DNA of 64,000 bases from Bruticola sp004554425 (GTDB taxonomy: Bacteria > Vulcanimicrobiota > Xenobia > Xenobiales > Xenobiaceae): contig CATXCY010000010.1 in assembly GCA_958366945.1 (NCBI GenBank), positions 1-64,000 of the forward strand, in the 5' to 3' direction. This document shows positions 35,143 through 43,721 of this stretch, piece after piece. Positions within the stretch are counted from its first letter, which is position 1, and every line of letters starts with the position of its first letter. The notes beneath the pieces are model-generated. The model was not told where the DNA came from. It ran no database searches and saw nothing but the letters and a program-made list of their open reading frames with translations. Made by a program: the position numbers and the translations under genes.

Positions 35143-36276
35143 ATGGGTGTTTTATCTACTGCTTCTACTATAGCTATGATGACGGCTAACGATTACAAGA
35201 ATGCTCAAGCCATCTATGCTAATATGCAACAACAGGCTACGCTTGCCCAGAATGGTGGTATGGGAGTTCTTACCCAGCAAGCTCTTAAGGCTGCCTCCGC
35301 GCAGAATATGGAATTGCTTAATCAGCAAGCCGCGCAAGCCGCTAAAGCTTCCTCTGGCTCTTCTTCTATCGATTCTATATCATCTTCTTTTAGTGACCAG
35401 ATTCAGCAACTGACCTCTTCCAATCTTTCTGTCACTGATCAGATTAGCCAGATTACTTCCGCTTCTGGTATGTCTGCTTCTTCTGCTGCTGGTTTTTCTA
35501 CTTCTACAGATTTTACTCAGGCTATTATTGATAGCATTTCTTCTGCTAGCAAGTCTTCTTCCAGCTCCAGCACCAATAGCGACGTAATGACTAGCGCTAC
35601 CAATATGCTGAAGACTTACTTCAAACAGTTCTGCCCTGGCATGAGCGATGAGCAAATTTCTGCTATTTGCAAATTTGCCGCCTCTCAGTATGGTGACCTG
35701 GCTAAGGCCATGGATATGAGTTCCTTAACTTCTAGCGTTATGGGCTCTTCTTCTACCGGCAGTGCCAGCAGCTCTGGAAGTGCTAGCAGTGTAGGTAACA
35801 ATGGCAACTACGGCGCCAATAAGGGCGTAAGCGGTTTGCTTTCCGATGCTGGCGCTATGGTTGGTATGACTGAGCAGTCTAATGCTGCTTCTATTAACAA
35901 AATCACCAAAAAGAGTGGTATCAATTGCCAGACTACCCCTTGGTGCGCTGCTTGGGCAATGAATATGCTCAAAGACCATGGTGTGTTGGATACTTCTTCT
36001 TGCTCCAACGTCAACTATTGTCCCACTATCGTAAACTGGGCCAAAAAAGAAAATATTTGGGCTGGTCGCGGTTCTTACACTCCTCAAGCTGGTGACGCGA
36101 TCCTCTTCGACTGGCAGGGTGATGGTACTTCCGATCACATTGGTATCGTAGAAAAAGTCGCCAACGGTAAGGTTTATACCATTGAAGGTAACTCTTCTGA
36201 CTCCGTGGCCAGAAGAAGCTACAGCTTGAGCAGTAGCAAAGTTATGGGCTATATCAACTGCGCCGCTCAAAAATAA
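35143..36276 (+). CDS. CHAP-type cell-wall hydrolase with Ser-rich N-terminus, no Sec signal
   Basis: 377 aa from ATG 35143 (GAGAGG ribosome site); a longer frame opens at 35092. The N-terminus (GVLSTASTIAMMTANDYKNAQ) has no charged-plus-hydrophobic Sec signal. Residues 30-145 are Gln/Ser/Ala-rich. Residues 148-204 are a cassette shared at 48 of 57 positions with the next gene. The C-terminal domain (about 255-377) is CHAP-like: TPWCAAWAM with catalytic C268, SDHIGIVE with H332, and a YTIEGNSS segment. CHAP enzymes are amidases or endopeptidases that cut peptidoglycan. With no Sec signal it is either intracellular until lysis or exported another way. Confidence 0.8.
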   Translation: MGVLSTASTIAMMTANDYKNAQAIYANMQQQATLAQNGGMGVLTQQALKAASAQNMELLNQQAAQAAKASSGSSSIDSISSSFSDQIQQLTSSNLSVTDQISQITSASGMSASSAAGFSTSTDFTQAIIDSISSASKSSSSSSTNSDVMTSATNMLKTYFKQFCPGMSDEQISAICKFAASQYGDLAKAMDMSSLTSSVMGSSSTGSASSSGSASSVGNNGNYGANKGVSGLLSDAGAMVGMTEQSNAASINKITKKSGINCQTTPWCAAWAMNMLKDHGVLDTSSCSNVNYCPTIVNWAKKENIWAGRGSYTPQAGDAILFDWQGDGTSDHIGIVEKVANGKVYTIEGNSSDSVARRSYSLSSSKVMGYINCAAQK

Positions 36277-36306
36277 GTAAATAGCACTATATAGCTTTGC
36301 AATAAC

Positions 36307-36350
36307 AACTCCCTCCGAGTATAAATTTAGCTCGGGGGGAGTTTTCTTTT
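36307..36350 (+). terminator. Rho-independent terminator
   Basis: Perfect 13-bp stem AACTCCCTCCGAG (36307-36319) against CTCGGGGGGAGTT (36331-36343, one G-T pair), followed by TTCTTTT. Confidence 0.92.
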
Positions 36351-36455
36351 GACTAAGATTAGATGCAAATAAAGAAATAATAAAGAAAAGTCTAGACGCC
36401 TTGGCAAGCTGTCGTTATACATAAGAAACTACTTTTTAGGTTTGGAAGGTGCGTT

Positions 36456-37400
36456 ATGTCTTTGCCATCTATCACCATGAATTTCTTGGCTGCGCAAGGT
36501 GTTGCGGGATTGCCAACCAGTTCCAATAGTGCAAGCACTGGCGTTAATAGTACTGCTGTTTCTGCTCTTGATAGCGCTTCTCTTAGTTCTTTAGCTACAG
36601 CAGGAACTGATGGATTGGCCAACCTTGGCTCTTTGTCTGATTACTTGTCTGGTCAGGCCTCTGGAAGTTCTGGCAGCAGTGCCTCTTTGGGACTTTCTGG
36701 CAGTGCCGATTTTGCTTCCATGGTTGGTGAAATTGCCAAGCAATATAAGGGCAGCAGTTCTTCTTCTGCCAACAATCAGGTAATGTCCACTGCTGCCAAT
36801 ATGTTAAAAACATATTTTAAGCAATTTTGTCCTGGTATGAGTGACGACCAGATTACCGCTATTTGTAATATGGCCTCTGCACAATACGGCGATTTAGCTA
36901 AAGCTATGGATATGAGTTCTTTAACTTCCAGTGTTATGGGCTCTTCTTCTGCTGCTTCTGGAGCTACTGGCGCTTCTTCTAGTGCTGGTTCTTCCGCAGT
37001 TTCAAAAGTAAGTGCCAAAGACGTTAAGGGTACCGCTTGGGGCAAGGCTTTAGCTGCTGACGCAGAGTCTCATGCCACAGGTAGCGGCGGCTGGTGCTTC
37101 AAATATGTGCGCCAAGCTTTAGAGCGCCATGGAGTTACTGGAGTTGGTGGCGCCAGTGCTTATATGGCTGCCGATCAATTAGCCCGCAATAGTAACTTCA
37201 AAGAAATTAGTGTTTCAGAATCAGATCTTCGCAATTTGCCTGCAGGTTATGTTGTCGTTTGGAATAGAGGTAACGGTGCTAGTAGGCAGCATGGCCATAT
37301 TTGCATCTCTTTAGGCGATGGTAGAGAAGCTTCTGACGTTATTCGCAAAATGACTCAAGGATATGGCACTTCCTTTAGAGTTTTTCAGCCTGTAAAATAA
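36456..37400 (+). CDS. CHAP-like hydrolase with Ser-rich N-terminus, no Sec signal
   Basis: 314 aa with a GGAAGG ribosome site. The N-terminus (SLPSITMNFLAAQGVAGLPTS) is not a Sec signal. Ser/Ala/Gly-rich sequence runs to about 108. Residues 109-165 are the shared cassette (VMSTAANMLKTYFKQF ... SLTSSVMGSSS). The C-terminal domain (about 188-314) has GGWCFKYVRQAL with C214 and HGHICISL with H279/H281, the spacing of a CHAP or related papain-like amidase, though it is clearly different from the domain of the preceding gene. So one N-terminal module is joined to two different hydrolase domains. The gene sits between two strong terminators and should have its own promoter. Confidence 0.78.
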   Translation: MSLPSITMNFLAAQGVAGLPTSSNSASTGVNSTAVSALDSASLSSLATAGTDGLANLGSLSDYLSGQASGSSGSSASLGLSGSADFASMVGEIAKQYKGSSSSSANNQVMSTAANMLKTYFKQFCPGMSDDQITAICNMASAQYGDLAKAMDMSSLTSSVMGSSSAASGATGASSSAGSSAVSKVSAKDVKGTAWGKALAADAESHATGSGGWCFKYVRQALERHGVTGVGGASAYMAADQLARNSNFKEISVSESDLRNLPAGYVVVWNRGNGASRQHGHICISLGDGREASDVIRKMTQGYGTSFRVFQPVK

Positions 37401-37414
37401 GTTGCTATTAAAAT

Positions 37415-37462
37415 AAAAAATAACGTTCTGTCTATATTTCATTTGCAGAACGTTATTTTTTT
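37415..37462. terminator. Bidirectional terminator
   Basis: AAAAAATAACGTTCTG (37415-37430) pairs with CAGAACGTTATTTTTT (37446-37461), 16 bp, between the convergent hydrolase and heparinase-like genes. Confidence 0.92.
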
Positions 37463-37506
37463 GCTCACTTATAAAAATAATTGTTTGTTATTTTCTATAC
37501 AACCAA

Positions 37507-39765
37507 CTAATCAAACATTTTATCTAATTCGGCTTTTTTAAAGCGTTGAGGCTCGTGACCAGTCCAGTCGATCACAAAATAAATCTTTTCTGGTTGTTGT
37601 ATTTTGCTGAAAAAACGTATTTGATCTGTAGGTAGCATTTTATAATTGTAATACCAGCCAGTGGGAGAGGGTTTGGAAATTCCTTTGGCATGAAGATGGC
37701 GAGCACCTTTAGGGAAGAAGGGCATAACTCGTGCAGCCAATTTCTCGCCTAAAACTTTGCACCCCATATCGCCGCGCATTATTAAGCGGAGGTGGGGAGC
37801 GAAGAGTAAGCTGCTTTCAAAGCCTACCGTCTGCCCTTGAAAATCGCCTTCTACGGTATCGCGAATTATCAATCTTTGTTCTGTAGGCTTAAAAAGAAGC
37901 TCACGTCTTAAACTTAAAACTAAACCGTTAGTTAGATGAGCTTGACGCCTTGTCCACAAGAGTACATCCGCTCCTCCTTTTCTTTCCCTATACAAAGGAG
38001 AGCAAAAAACGTAACCCTCTTTATGTATCTCAGTTATATTGTCAGGAAAATCTATGCGTTCGGAAGCGTTCAAATCTCCCAAATAGGCCACTTTAAAAGG
38101 CGAAACTTCCTCGGCAAGTGTGGGAGCGGAATGGGAAAAAAAGCTATTTAAATAAGGATAAGCGCTGCTAGAAATAGTGGAAAAACCAGCATCTATAAGG
38201 AATGGCTCATTTTCTATAGTTAAAAATATTGATAAGAAATCACAATGTGGCTGGGGCACAGCTTGGTGTAAATTGGGAGCTTTATAAAAACCTTTAGTTA
38301 GATCGGCAGTTGGACAACCTTTTATAATGGCCTGAGAACTGTTGGCTCCCCAATGATCACGCACACTGCCTATACCATTGGCAACGAAATAAAAACTTGT
38401 CTCTTCAGGAAAATAATCTCCTCGACCAGCACCAAATTTGGCGGTGAGCTCTGGAGTAGGAGCTACCCACCAAGACACTTCCGCAGGCATACGCTCTATG
38501 CCACATAAGAATTCGTCATGGTCGAAAACTATGGCACCCAGACATAATAAAGTCTGAATATACTCGGATATAGAGGATTGCCTTCCCATAAATCCTGGAG
38601 CACAAAATGTGCCTATATGAGGAGCTACTTTATTGGTGCCGTTAATAGCTTGCAAAGCTTCAAGAGAAATGCGCAGCGCTTCTGATAAATATTGCGGAGT
38701 TTGGGTATGATTGCTTACATGCTGCAATACAGGCAATAGCATCCATTCTAAAGCCGCACAATGAGCGCATAAAGATCCACTTAAATGTAACCCGCTACTT
38801 CCAAACTCACGTTCAATAAGGTCTAAAAGCTTAGACTCTGCAACTGAACGCCACCGCTTAGATAATTTTAATTCAGGAAAATTGCTTGCGAATACATAGA
38901 GACAGGCTGCAGCAGGGAACGATAAAACTGTATCGTAGCGAAGGTGCCAAGCCAAAGCTGCTCCGTGTACGATCATCGTTTCCATTATTTTCGCGAAAAT
39001 ACGGGGCGTAAAAGCAGAGCTGTGTAAACACATATCAACGGCAATCATCCAGTTCATCAGCCTGATGGCTACCGTATCAAAATTTAGCCAGTTTACACCT
39101 ATCCAAAGAGGATTGCTGGCTCCCCATTCAGTCGCTTGAATGAGAATCTCGGAAGCGTATTTGTCCTGTTTGCTAAGCCAATAAGAGCGGGCCAAAGTGA
39201 GAAAATGATAATGCTCATTTAGCTCCCAGGTACGATCCAAAGAAGGATACTTGGCTAAGGGAGATTCGCTCAGATTGGCTTTATTATCCGGAGATAAAAC
39301 TTTTCTCAGCTCTTTAACGGCAGTTCTAGGCCAGCTTCTAGAGCAAAAATCGGAAAACCAATCAATGTTGCCAGTGAAAGTTTCTTGTTGGTTGGAAAGA
39401 TAAGAAGAAAAAGTATGCCTCATCGCTTGCTGCGTCGAGTCACTGAGCTCTTTGACAGCTGAAGGAGAGGATTTAAACGCATTTGCAACTTCCTTGGTGT
39501 CTGAATGTCGCAAAAATAGCGTAGGGCGACTGCGGTCGCGGAAGTGATTGAAGAGCGCTTCCGCGGCCTTATCAGGTTGATCGTGCAAAGAATAATTTTT
39601 TGCTTCCTCGATTCCAGGTGCTCCAGAGAATTGCCCAAACAAATATTTGTCTTGCAAATCGTAAGTAGAACAACTGTCGTAAGCCAAATCGACCTGAGCC
39701 TCCAAGCTAAATGGCATGGAAGAAGTGATTATATTCTTACGTAACCAAGGAAACATATTATCCAA
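37507..39765 (-). CDS. Heparinase II/III-like polysaccharide lyase family protein
   Basis: 752 aa. TTG 39765 is preferred because AGGAGA lies eight nt upstream; an ATG three codons in has no such site. Residues about 100-400 are an alpha/alpha toroid (WELNEHYHFLTLARSYWL, then WIGVNWLNFDTVAIRLMNW) matching the heparinase II/III N-terminal domain. Residues about 440-640 are the beta-sandwich heparinase II/III domain (PHCDFLSIFLTIENEPFLIDAG). No signal peptide is seen, so it may act in the cytoplasm. Such proteins also occur in exopolysaccharide gene clusters. It is 12 bp after a DegT aminotransferase gene, which supports a sugar-related pathway. The substrate is unknown. Confidence 0.8.
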   Translation of the reverse strand: MDNMFPWLRKNIITSSMPFSLEAQVDLAYDSCSTYDLQDKYLFGQFSGAPGIEEAKNYSLHDQPDKAAEALFNHFRDRSRPTLFLRHSDTKEVANAFKSSPSAVKELSDSTQQAMRHTFSSYLSNQQETFTGNIDWFSDFCSRSWPRTAVKELRKVLSPDNKANLSESPLAKYPSLDRTWELNEHYHFLTLARSYWLSKQDKYASEILIQATEWGASNPLWIGVNWLNFDTVAIRLMNWMIAVDMCLHSSAFTPRIFAKIMETMIVHGAALAWHLRYDTVLSFPAAACLYVFASNFPELKLSKRWRSVAESKLLDLIEREFGSSGLHLSGSLCAHCAALEWMLLPVLQHVSNHTQTPQYLSEALRISLEALQAINGTNKVAPHIGTFCAPGFMGRQSSISEYIQTLLCLGAIVFDHDEFLCGIERMPAEVSWWVAPTPELTAKFGAGRGDYFPEETSFYFVANGIGSVRDHWGANSSQAIIKGCPTADLTKGFYKAPNLHQAVPQPHCDFLSIFLTIENEPFLIDAGFSTISSSAYPYLNSFFSHSAPTLAEEVSPFKVAYLGDLNASERIDFPDNITEIHKEGYVFCSPLYRERKGGADVLLWTRRQAHLTNGLVLSLRRELLFKPTEQRLIIRDTVEGDFQGQTVGFESSLLFAPHLRLIMRGDMGCKVLGEKLAARVMPFFPKGARHLHAKGISKPSPTGWYYNYKMLPTDQIRFFSKIQQPEKIYFVIDWTGHEPQRFKKAELDKMFD

Positions 39766-39777
39766 GCCGCAGATCTC

Positions 39778-40878
39778 CTAATGACGAGGGAAATTCTTAA
39801 TTGTAGATACTACAGTGGCAATTTGCTCGTCGCTAAGTTCGGGGAACATAGGCAAGGACATGACTTCTTTTTGCACTTGCTCGCAAATTGGCAAAGAGCC
39901 TTCCTTCATGCCGCTGGATGCAAAAGTTTTTTGCAAGTGAAGGCATACTGGGTAGTAAATGGCCGGACCAACACCGTTTTCACGCATATAATCGAAAAGC
40001 TCGTCACGATGAGGAGTGCGAATAGTGTACTGGTGGAAGACGTGATGGAAACCTTCGCGCTCAAGAGGAGTGATCACTCCGCTGTCTTTCAGAGCTTCTG
40101 TGTATTTTTGAGCTACAGAGCGACGCTTTTTATTCCACTCATCGACATGTTTGAGCTTGACGCGCAAAGCGGCAGCCTGAATTTCGTCTAAACGACTATT
40201 GGTGCCTAAAATTTCGTGATAGTATCTGACCTTACTGCCGTGACCGCGCAGCATTTGCACTTTTTCAAAGTACTCGTCGCTATTGGTTAAAACCATACCG
40301 CCGTCGCCAATACCGCCTAAGTTTTTGCTGGGGAAGAACGAGAAACAGCTGAGATCGCCGAATCCTCCGACTTTTTTGCCATCTACGCAAGCTCCGGTAG
40401 CTTGAGCGCAGTCTTCAATTAAAGCTAAATTGTGCTCTTGGCAAATAGCCTTAATGGCTTTGACATCGGCAGCGTGTCCGTAAAGGTGGACGCAAATTAC
40501 AGCTTTGGTATGTGGAGTGATAGCTTTCTTTAAGCTTTCCGGATCTAAAGTAAAAGTGCGAGGGTCAATATCGGCAAATACAACTTTGGAACCAGCCAAA
40601 GCTACAGCGCCGGCGGAAGCTACAAAAGTGAAGGAAGGGACGATAACTTCATCGTCGGCTTTAAGATCTAGGGCTCTCACTGCCAATTGCAGAGCATCAG
40701 TGCCGTTCCCTACGCCTATACCGTGTTTAACTCCGTTCCAAGCCGCAAACTCTTCTTCGAAAGCTTTTACTTCGGGGCCTAAAACATATGCAGTAGAGCG
40801 CAGAACTTTCAGTACGGCTGCTTCCAATTCATCTTGGATTTGAGAGTACTGAGTGCGAAGCTCTAAAATAGGGATCAT
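39778..40878 (-). CDS. DegT/DnrJ/EryC1 sugar aminotransferase
   Basis: 366 aa with an AAGGAGA ribosome site. It is a fold-type I PLP enzyme of the sugar aminotransferase family: N-terminal ELRTQYSQIQDELEAAV, VGNGTDAL for phosphate binding, EDCAQATGA, and the PLP lysine K185 in SFFPSKNLGGIGDGG. It resembles the WbpE/WlbC-type enzymes that aminate 3-keto-UDP-sugars, so an amino-sugar nucleotide is the likely product. It is co-transcribed with the heparinase-like gene. Confidence 0.9.
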   Translation of the reverse strand: MIPILELRTQYSQIQDELEAAVLKVLRSTAYVLGPEVKAFEEEFAAWNGVKHGIGVGNGTDALQLAVRALDLKADDEVIVPSFTFVASAGAVALAGSKVVFADIDPRTFTLDPESLKKAITPHTKAVICVHLYGHAADVKAIKAICQEHNLALIEDCAQATGACVDGKKVGGFGDLSCFSFFPSKNLGGIGDGGMVLTNSDEYFEKVQMLRGHGSKVRYYHEILGTNSRLDEIQAAALRVKLKHVDEWNKKRRSVAQKYTEALKDSGVITPLEREGFHHVFHQYTIRTPHRDELFDYMRENGVGPAIYYPVCLHLQKTFASSGMKEGSLPICEQVQKEVMSLPMFPELSDEQIATVVSTIKNFPRH

Positions 40879-41230
40879 AAATATGTCTCCTTCTATCCGT
40901 TCATCAGGAGCGGAACCGCTTTGATGGCAGAAAATTTCTCAGACTGAGTAAAATTTTCCGTCGGCAAAATATAGGTGATAAAAAATATCCAATCGGATTT
41001 TTGGCGTAGTATTGAAAATGCTTGTCTAAATGCCAAAACAGCGAGGGACGTACCGCTGCTCCAAAAACTGGAAGCACGGTTCGGCCAAATTGTTTCAGCG
41101 GAAGTATAGCACTCCAAAGACCTTACAAGCCACCTATTTTCCAAGCATAAGGGGCAAGCCCTGCCAAAACAGGTGATTTTTTTGTAACGAGGTCAAGTGA
41201 AGCGGCCGAAACTACGTCAAAAGTATGTTA
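40879..41230 (-). other. Intergenic region upstream of aminotransferase operon
   Basis: 352 bp between the Hsp70 stop and the aminotransferase start. Apart from the ribosome site I find no clear element. A TATACT at 41102-41107 (minus) could be a -10 box but has no good -35 at the right distance. An open frame of 83 codons (40893-41144) lacks a ribosome site and homology. Confidence 0.4.
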
Positions 41231-43039
41231 TTAACCTTTGCTGCGTACTTCAAACTCTAAGCGCCATTTAGGAATGGAGTCTTGGCAACACCAAACTTCT
41301 AAGGTACCTACTTCGGTTACATAAGTTTCTAAAGTAACTGGTACTACTTTACCAATTTCTCCCGCTTCAGCCGGTAAAGTAATTTGCAACGAAGGCAATT
41401 CTTCTATATCGTCTTCCCAATCGTCGATTAAGTCACCAATTTTATCTTGCTGTCGACAAGTGGAAGCTAAAAATCTAAATTCAGCCAGTTCGCCTATGAC
41501 CAGGCCGAAACTGCGATTAGGTAGACGCTCGCGTGAGTCTTCTTCCATGCCGAAAGGAGCGACGCATAAAGCTTTAATGGGAGGAACAAGACCAGGAACA
41601 GCTGGCATGGAAGTTTCGATACCAACATAATAAGAGCGATTGGTACCGGCTTTAATTCTTATTCCAGAACCTTGACTAGCCAAACCGCTGCGCACGGCTC
41701 CGCGAGCTACGGCCAAGTCGTAGTCCGCTCCTACTAATTCTTTGGCGGGAGGAGCTCCCACAGATTCTAACCAAGAGTTTACCGTTTCCAATAAACGACG
41801 GCGCAAGATGGGAGCTTTCAGCACGCCTCCGTTAAAGAGAATTGCTGTAGGAGCAAAAATGGGAGCGGAGCCATCTTCTGGTTTATTGGCTGCCAAAAAT
41901 CTGGCCAAATGTTTGGTGATAGCCGGATTCGATTCAAAAGGCAAGCCCAATTCGCGCAAACCACTTTGACGAGACCGTTCAGCTTGTTCATCAAGGGAAC
42001 ATTTAGGGAAGAATCCGTCTACAATTAGTTGCTCGGTAACTTGGCGGCTTAAGGAGTCGGCAATGGAAGAAGCTATTAAGCTGCTGCCGCGTCCAGGAAT
42101 GGTGACGCTCCACTCTTCCTCGGCGTATTCTTGTAACAGTTGCTCTTTGGCTGTGCGGCAAGCATGGGTGAGGACTTGCATTTGCCAAGCGTCAAGCTTA
42201 ATTTTACGCTCTGATTTTAGCTTTTGCTGCATATACACAGCCAAAGTCAGATCCATGTTGTCTCCGCCAAGTAAGAGATGATCTCCTACAGCTGAGCGCT
42301 CTAAGCATAAGCTGCCGCCTTGGTCGGCTACAGTAATAAGGCTAAAGTCGGTAGTTCCTCCACCTATATCACATACTAAAATTTTGTCTCCGACTGCTAC
42401 TTGAGAGCGCCAATCTTCTTCAGTGTTAACCAACCAAGCATAAAAAGCGGCTTGAGGCTCTTCTAAGAGGGTTAAATTTTTGATGCCAGCTTTTTGAGCT
42501 GCTTGAACGGTTAGTTCTCTAGCTATCGTATCAAAGGAAGCAGGTACAGTTAAAACGACTTGCTGATCTTCTAAGGGCTGATCGGGGTGTTCAAAATTCC
42601 AAGCTGAACGTAAATGCTCCAAATAACGAGCCGAAGCGTCAATGGGGGAGATATGCTCCACTTCTTCGGGAGCGTTCCAAGGCAAAATAGGAGCACTGCG
42701 ATCTATTTGCTCACTAGAAAGCCAAGACTTGGCTGAAGAAACAACTCTGTGGGGAACTTTAGCGCCTTGCTCACGGGCCATATATCCGACTATGTCTTTG
42801 GCCTCTTTATCCCAAGGCAATTCGATACTATGGGCTGGCAATTCGTGGGAGCCGGGGAAGTAAAGAAATGAAGGCAGAGTCTTGCGTGGCTCTACTGTAG
42901 CCGGATAGGTAAGCTGAGGAACAGCAAAATGATTTATAGGAGGAGTCTCTTTAGCTGCCTTCGCTTGTGCTGAAATGGATTCCGGATCAGACCAAGCTAA
43001 AGCGCAATTTGTTGTTCCCAAGTCTATACCTATAATCAT
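41231..43039 (-). CDS. Hsp70/DnaK-like protein (DUF2760-associated type)
   Basis: 602 aa from ATG 43039 (GGGAGA nine nt upstream); a TTG two codons earlier is too close to that site. The actin-like ATPase is complete: phosphate-1 IIGIDLGTTNCALAW, phosphate-2 VCDIGGGTTDFSL, an adenosine-type FNGGVLKAPILR and GAVRSG segment. The C-terminal 170 residues are shorter and different from the DnaK substrate-binding domain. No dnaJ or grpE is near. It follows the DUF2760 gene by 47 bp; the DUF2760-Hsp70 pair is found in other bacteria and its role is not established. Confidence 0.88.
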   Translation of the reverse strand: MIIGIDLGTTNCALAWSDPESISAQAKAAKETPPINHFAVPQLTYPATVEPRKTLPSFLYFPGSHELPAHSIELPWDKEAKDIVGYMAREQGAKVPHRVVSSAKSWLSSEQIDRSAPILPWNAPEEVEHISPIDASARYLEHLRSAWNFEHPDQPLEDQQVVLTVPASFDTIARELTVQAAQKAGIKNLTLLEEPQAAFYAWLVNTEEDWRSQVAVGDKILVCDIGGGTTDFSLITVADQGGSLCLERSAVGDHLLLGGDNMDLTLAVYMQQKLKSERKIKLDAWQMQVLTHACRTAKEQLLQEYAEEEWSVTIPGRGSSLIASSIADSLSRQVTEQLIVDGFFPKCSLDEQAERSRQSGLRELGLPFESNPAITKHLARFLAANKPEDGSAPIFAPTAILFNGGVLKAPILRRRLLETVNSWLESVGAPPAKELVGADYDLAVARGAVRSGLASQGSGIRIKAGTNRSYYVGIETSMPAVPGLVPPIKALCVAPFGMEEDSRERLPNRSFGLVIGELAEFRFLASTCRQQDKIGDLIDDWEDDIEELPSLQITLPAEAGEIGKVVPVTLETYVTEVGTLEVWCCQDSIPKWRLEFEVRSKG

Positions 43040-43086
43040 ATGCAAACGTCTCCCAGAATAGTTTATAAAAGTCCCAATTTACCAGG

Positions 43087-43593
43087 CTATAACTCTACTT
43101 CAGCCGGACAAATAACGTCTGAATCTTCGTCCTGAGCGCTTTGGGGCAAATTGGCTTTTTGTAAGCGCCAGCCTTTGTGACGCAAGATCCCTTTGAAGGG
43201 CGGATCGCCTTCTACTTTGCCTACCAAACGAATTGCGCCTGGATCGAAGCCGTCTTCTACAGTAATTTCTATACCTTCTTCTTCGGTACGGATAGGCTCC
43301 AGAATCAAATACTCTTGGACAGCTTTGCGGCAGCCTTTATAAACAGTAGATTTTACTACAGCTCCGACTTGAGCGTCAGGGACATTCTCTAAATCTTCTT
43401 GCAAAAAGTCTATAAGCCGTCCTTCTCTCTGAAGCAAAGCTAAAACTCCTACCGCACCGGGATAAAGCGAAGGTACTCCGGACGGAGTTTCTTGAACAAC
43501 TTCGCGATCTGCCAGCAGAAGAGCCAACTTTTCGGCAAATTCTTTATTAAACAAAGCTTTGAAAAAAGCTTTAAAAGCTGTGATTATACGCAT
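43087..43593 (-). CDS. DUF2760 domain protein
   Basis: 168 aa. It shows the conserved DUF2760 blocks: AVGVLALLQREGRLIDFLQED, DAQVGAVVKSTVYKGCRKA, a middle EEGIEITVEDGFD, a GILRHKGW segment, and the terminal VICPAEVEL. It is soluble with a short amphipathic N-terminal helix. It lies directly upstream of the Hsp70-like gene on the same strand, so the two likely form an operon and work together. The biochemical role is unknown. Confidence 0.85.
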   Translation of the reverse strand: MRIITAFKAFFKALFNKEFAEKLALLLADREVVQETPSGVPSLYPGAVGVLALLQREGRLIDFLQEDLENVPDAQVGAVVKSTVYKGCRKAVQEYLILEPIRTEEEGIEITVEDGFDPGAIRLVGKVEGDPPFKGILRHKGWRLQKANLPQSAQDEDSDVICPAEVEL

Positions 43594-43721
43594 GATCTAA
43601 ATTTTTGCCAAATTGGTGTCGACTCCTTGCCTTTATGTAATGTGGTAACAGCCGACGCTTCTTGACCGAAGTAAAACCTCTCTAACTGTAGATTCTTTTA
43701 TCAGTGCATTGACACTATTGG

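Noticed and set aside
35143..37400. CHAP genes as a phage lysis cassette
   Set aside because: No holin, tail or other phage gene is nearby, and each gene has its own terminator; a cellular role is more likely, though not proven.
40893..41144. 83-codon minus-strand frame upstream of the aminotransferase
   Set aside because: No ribosome site, odd composition, no recognisable domain; most likely leader sequence.
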